Origin: Flabesymbios commensalis
Taxonomy: Eukaryota; Annelida; Polychaeta; Terebellida; Flabelligeridae
NCBI GenBank assembly: GCA_964017125.1
Contig: OZ024905.1
Span: 40,142,869 to 40,206,868 of the forward strand
Length of the DNA: 64,000 nt
Direction of reading: 5' to 3'
Positions within the stretch are counted from its first letter, which is position 1, and each line of letters begins with the position of its first letter. Made by a program: the position numbers and the translations under genes. Shown in pieces: positions 53,201 to 59,200 of this stretch. The notes under the pieces were generated by a model that saw only the letters and a program-made list of their open reading frames with translations, searched no databases and was not told the origin of the DNA.

Positions 53201-56200
53201 TGGAAGTATTGAATGATTCCTTGGCAGACACAGGAGCACTCCTATTCATGCTTTGAAGAGATGCTGCAGAAAAACAATACACACCTGAATTTCACTGCTA
53301 GGGTAACTATATAACAAGTTCATGATTATCACAGTGAAGATTTAGTGAAATAAAAAAGCAAAGGAATATTAGTATTTATATAAAGAACAAAATTTAAATT
53401 ATATCAAAGTCAAATTTAAAAAAAGTCAGACGCGATAATAAGAATCAAGGATAAATCTATTGCCATAATAAACTCAAGCATAAAATATTTTAATATTGTG
53501 TGTAAATTGAAAAATCACATTAAACTGTATTTAATTTTAATCATGAAATGTGAAAATTTACGCACATTTTCTCCGAAGTTGCTGGGTACGCGTTGATTGC
53601 CCTTCTGTATTAGATGTTGCATGGGATTCTGCCTTTATTTCAGGTTTAAAGACATCACTTCTTCGAGGTCTTTTAGACGTGGATGCTGTATCTTGTTTCG
53701 TGTTTGTCAATCTCTCTGTACTATGACATCGCTTCTTCACAACTTCATTGTTTAGTGACTTCTTTAGTTGGCTACTGTTCCTCGACTGTTGTGAACTGTT
53801 ATTTTCATTTTTTGCAGCAAAAGATCTTCTTGTCTTTAGTCGTTCCTGTTCCTTGATATCTGATTTAGCACTTTGCTGCTGCTTTGGTAAAGGTGGTTTC
53901 CTCACCCATTTATGCCTAACTTCTCCCATTGACATACTTTGCACACTGTTTTTCATTTCAGATATTACAGGTTGCTCTTTAACCTGACATATCAGTGACT
54001 CAGCACCAAATAGTTTCCTAGAGCTCTTTATATCCTCCGAAACACATTTGACAGATTTTGACTTTGTTATTGTCATTGTACTGAAACGTCTGATATCTGC
54101 TGGCTGGAGTAAAGGCTGGAGAACATTTTGAGAAGTGACTTCTGTTATACACCCATGATCATCCTTCTTTATATGAAAAATGGCGGGACTGGTTTTTGTA
54201 ACAGTTGTGTTACTCAACCTGTGTTCTGATGATGTTTCTGCTGGGGGGTTTTCTTCGGTATCACTATTTAAAAATCCTGAAGGGTTTGACTTTGAAACAG
54301 TTAAATTTGAAAGTCTATGTTCTGAACTACCATCTTTAAAAAGTGTTTTCCGAGAGCTCCTCTTGCTAGATTGATCACTGCTCTCGTCAGTGCTAGAAAA
54401 TAACGATACAGCTATATTTTTTGTGACAGTTTCAGAGTTGACACGGTCACTGATAATAGGACTTAGCGTGCTCAGATTACATGGCAGGCTGTCTTTTCCA
54501 TAGTGTGGTATACAAGGACCAGACACTGGAGTCGATGACAGTCTTCGACCAAGTTCAGTTTTCACATTTTCCAGCCGCTCTAGCATTTTAACATGACCAA
54601 GAGAATTATTCATTATCACAAATGTTGGAGATTCCTCTTCAGCAATTACCGCAAGGTTAGGAACCACTATCGGGCTACCTGATACATCGAAATGAGTCCC
54701 ACTACCATGACTGCTGACCACTGGAGTTTTATCATCAGCTGCATTAGCCCTAAAATAATTTGTGTCAATTTGTTCAGCCTCTTGGTTATTGCTTCTCAAT
54801 AAATGATCGAGTTTGTCCTTAAGTTGAGAAGCTAGGAATACAGAGTCATCCATTAATCCAGATGGTGAGCTGGGAGCTGTGTCATAGATTGTACTAGCCG
54901 GACTCAGATACTTGGAGCTTGTAGGACTGCTCTCAGTGGTCACAGCATTATACTCGGGGACAAGTTGATCCTCACAAAGTAATGGTACGGGCAGTGATAA
55001 CGCACTTCCACATATTGTGTTACTAACAGCAGTAAACTGAATATGTTGTACAACAGGTTGCTCCTGATTATCCAGTGAATCAACAGAAAATACTGGAGAT
55101 AAAGAAGTCTCTAAAGGCTGGATTGCATTTCGAAGACTGTCTGATGAATCATTGCTACTGGCTTGATGACCAGTGGCAAGTAAATCATCTGGTGAAGTTA
55201 GGTCATCAGCTGTTCCTATTTCCTCTGGTATTTGTGGACTGCTTGGCTGAAAATGAAAACGATGGGGTGGAGTGGAGTAGCTGGTAACTTGAGCAGGACT
55301 TTGGAGATCAAAAGGATCTGAGCGCCAAACACGACACGGGGTCTCATTATGTTTTTGAGGCACATTTTTAACAGTGGGTGGTGTTGTTAGTGTGTCCAGG
55401 ATACGTACTGGGGAACAGCACTCAATGACAGGTGTATTAGGCAGAGGACTCTGCTCCTTTAAAAATGTAGTTCTCCTCAAAGGTGTTATGGGGAGCGCAG
55501 GATCATCTGGAATGAAGCTGCTCCTTGGAATAAACTTTTCTGTTTCTGGTGTGCTTATATCTGAGTCTTCTTTTCTAAACAACATTTCTTTCATCTGCAC
55601 CTGGGGTGTAGAAGGAGTCTCCTTCTCAAAAGTAGACCGTCGTGTGGGGGTTAAGCTGTTTCTATCCTTAATTGGATCTTTCACTTCAAAGCTATTTTGA
55701 CTGAAAGAATCTACTTGGGTATTTATATTACAGCCCTCAATAATGCGGCGACTAAGCTGATGTACGCTTGGATTGAGTGAGGAGCGAGATTTGACAAAGG
55801 TGAATCGTCTGGCAGGTGAGCAGGGCAAAGTGGGATCATCCTTCACAAATGTTGTTCGTCTTGATGGAGTGTCCAGGCCTTGACTTGCATCACACACCAC
55901 CTCCTGTACATGTAGAGCTTCTACTTCATCTTTGTCTTCTAGTTTTTGTGATGTTATCACTTGTCCAGGACAAGACACAATAGTGGTGGCTGATTTACCC
56001 AGACTCAACCGTGCTTCATTTGATTCAATAACAACAGGAGCATTATTGGCCAGGTTTTCAATTTCTACCACATCAACGATGGTACCATTCTGAATGGTGT
56101 TGAATTGAGAATTATTTGACCTTACAGATTGACTATCTGGACTTGACTTACGTAACTTTACATTATTTTTTTTTCTCAAAGCACAGTTTTCTTTTGCTGC

Positions 56201-59200
56201 AGACAATTCTGACGCATTGAAGTTACTCACATCGGGGACTTTGCCGAACCTCTTTAAATCACTCACAGATTTGACACATTCCGTTTTTTCAGGAACTTTG
56301 CACTGTATTTCTCCCAATGGCTTTTTCTTTTTATGAAGCTTCTGATAAAATAAGAACAAGTTGTTTATTAGGTTGTTAATTGTGGAATATGTCATGCATA
56401 CATGTGATTTATACTATAATGCATTAGAGTGATATAAAATCTGAGACTTAATTTCATAAAGTAAATCATCACACAATGCATTTGTAAAATAAAATGTACA
56501 ACAAAGATTAAACTGAATTCAATAGTTTGAATATTAGATTAGGAAGGCAAGGAGACCAGCATTAAGATCAACATTTATCACTAGCTTGATATATTGACTA
56601 TAAGATAAGAAAATTGGATCCTCAGCTCCTCGCCCAGAAAGCGAATGTGATGCATACATTGAATTTTGAGGTGAGTAGATGCCTCCTATTATTTTAATAG
56701 TAGAAGGTTTTTTCGTGTGAATGATTATATTATACATGATTTACAATACATTTATTGTGGAAACTGGACAACCACTAGCCAGCTCCTGACAAAAAATACA
56801 TACATGTACAATTGTCCATTTCACAATATTCTCAACTGACAGTTACATAAATATTTACATAGCATTATCCATAATAAACACACCGGGTGTGAAGACTTAG
56901 TTGGGGGGGGGGCGCGTTTATTATGTGCACTGAAATCATTGGACAATACCGCGATGTGCTACTCAATCTGTCAGACTCAATGATCACTGAGCCAGTGCAA
57001 TGACCAGTCATTGGCCCAGCCTACTTTTGTTGCGAAGAGAAATGACATGCTGCTGTCACTCTGACAAAACTCAACGTGCGGCCTACATAATACAGGTGCC
57101 GACATCAGGTGTGAAAAATAGTTGGGATAGATCAACGGTGACACTGTGCATGCTATGGCTCTGTTAACAGTGGGTAATGTGTCACACACATAACACTCCA
57201 ACTCAACGCGAAACACCTGAGTGGATTGATCAATAAAAGGATTGCCAAATAAAAATTTAAAAATAAATGTTTTGGAGGTATTCTCATTGAAATATTCAAT
57301 GGCAAACTAAAACAGGCGAGGCTGGCGTCCTCGATGTTGACCCAGTATTGAAGTTACAGACAAGGCAGGCATGCACTAGCACAGACGCGTAGGCCCTATC
57401 TTCATGATTGTGTATCCTCTGAGGCACTGTATGCCCGTGACTGTGCATGTGTTCGGCGCAGGACGTCGAGATAGTGTTGTTATAATGCTGGGCCACAGTC
57501 GTCAATGTTAACCTACATTAGCCCTACTTCGGTGTGGCGCCTTTCAAATCTTGGTGGCGTGTGCAGACCCCCTTTACAGCTTTACACAGCAGATCTTACA
57601 CACAATACTGACTGCGTCAGCGTGTGTTGTGGTATTCAACCATGTCTAATCTCTCAGTTTGTCCAGGGAAAGTAGAGTAATGGAAAAACATATTTTTATT
57701 GTGGCTTAAGACTAATTTTTTTCTATTAAATTTCTATTAAATCTGACCACAACAAACAAACCTGAAAACGAGCTGTTTAGTCTAAGTAGGGACAAGAGTG
57801 TAGATATTGATTTTTCAAGCCAGTATACAGGGTAGCCTTCCTGAAAAACGAAGGGGGGCATGTTTATTGGGGGGGAGGACCCCTGCGTTTATAAGGGATA
57901 ATACGGTACTGGTAAGTGGTTTTTTCAGGTTACCTCAAGATGATTAGATAAATCAGATGACCTGATACAAAATTCAATGTCCGGCTGTCTAAGTCCGAAC
58001 ACTTTACCCATCAGTAAATTAGGCTCCCCACAGTACTAATGTTTTACGAGTGGACGGGGAAGTCGGAATATAGCTCAGCTACTCTCTTCATCTGTCAAGA
58101 AAGAGATGGAACGGAGTCCCGATGACAGTCAGCCATTGTTGAGTTGGTCCAACTTCAGCCGACATCATGGACATTGGTCCGGCATAGAAAGCACCTGTAG
58201 GCCTCATTTCGAGGCCAGTGCCATTAATGTTAGGCCAGCATTAAATAAATATACATGTATGTATTATAGGCTCGACATTTCCTGCTGTACCCCCCCCCCC
58301 ACACAATTCCTGGTATAAACCCTGATATATAAAATCCATTTTTTCAACCCCATTTTATATTTATATTCAGTGGATATTTATGGCTACCTTCTTGACTTTC
58401 TTTGGTTCATCTGAATAACCAAACAAAATTGCTGTCAGTCTGTATGATTTGTCAACTCGAAATAGGACCATTTCACGACAGTTACCACTGTCTTGGGGCT
58501 GCCAAGTGATAGGCCATACACATTCTTCATTCTCTAATAATGTGTACTCCTGTTTCTCTGTTGAAAAATTTTTCTTTGAAGGGAATTTTTCTAAGACAAC
58601 TGTCTGCTCATAATCCTTTGGATTTCTTACACGCAGACAGCAGGTCTTGATCTTCCCTACTTGAACCTGAAGATAAAAAAATCAATATGAGATTAATAGA
58701 CAATACACTTGGTCAGATGAGAGCAATCTTAACTGTAGACATGATTAAATTATAAATATGTCAACACTGTTTTTTATTACAAGATAGTTGTTTAACTCAT
58801 GGGACATAAAATGCGGTTTGGCAATTAAACGGATTATTTGATATATTACACATATGTTTTACCAGACATGTCCGGCGTTATTGGGAAAGACTGGGCTGAC
58901 AGGGTGTGTGAAAAATATCCAGGGTGTGTAACAGGGTATGTAGCAGTCCTTTGACTATAAGCAGGAGAGTTTTGACAGGGTGTGGTAGTATATTCTAGGG
59001 CGTGCTGTGAGGTTTTTGGGCGTGCCCCCACGCCTGCTACTTGACAGACCAAGCAAAACTCCGACCTAGAATGCAGTGTACTCTGGACTCCAAGATCTCA
59101 CCTAAAAATTAATGCACTATTCACATTTTACTTTTTATCTTCTCTTCTCACAACCATGAAAAGAAATGTGATGAAAATAACATTGTATCATCAGTACAAA

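Noticed and set aside
53558-53563. GTAAAT as the donor of ASPM exon 3
   Set aside because: A closer consensus match than GTGCGT at first sight, but it leaves two bases of a codon where exon 4 needs one.
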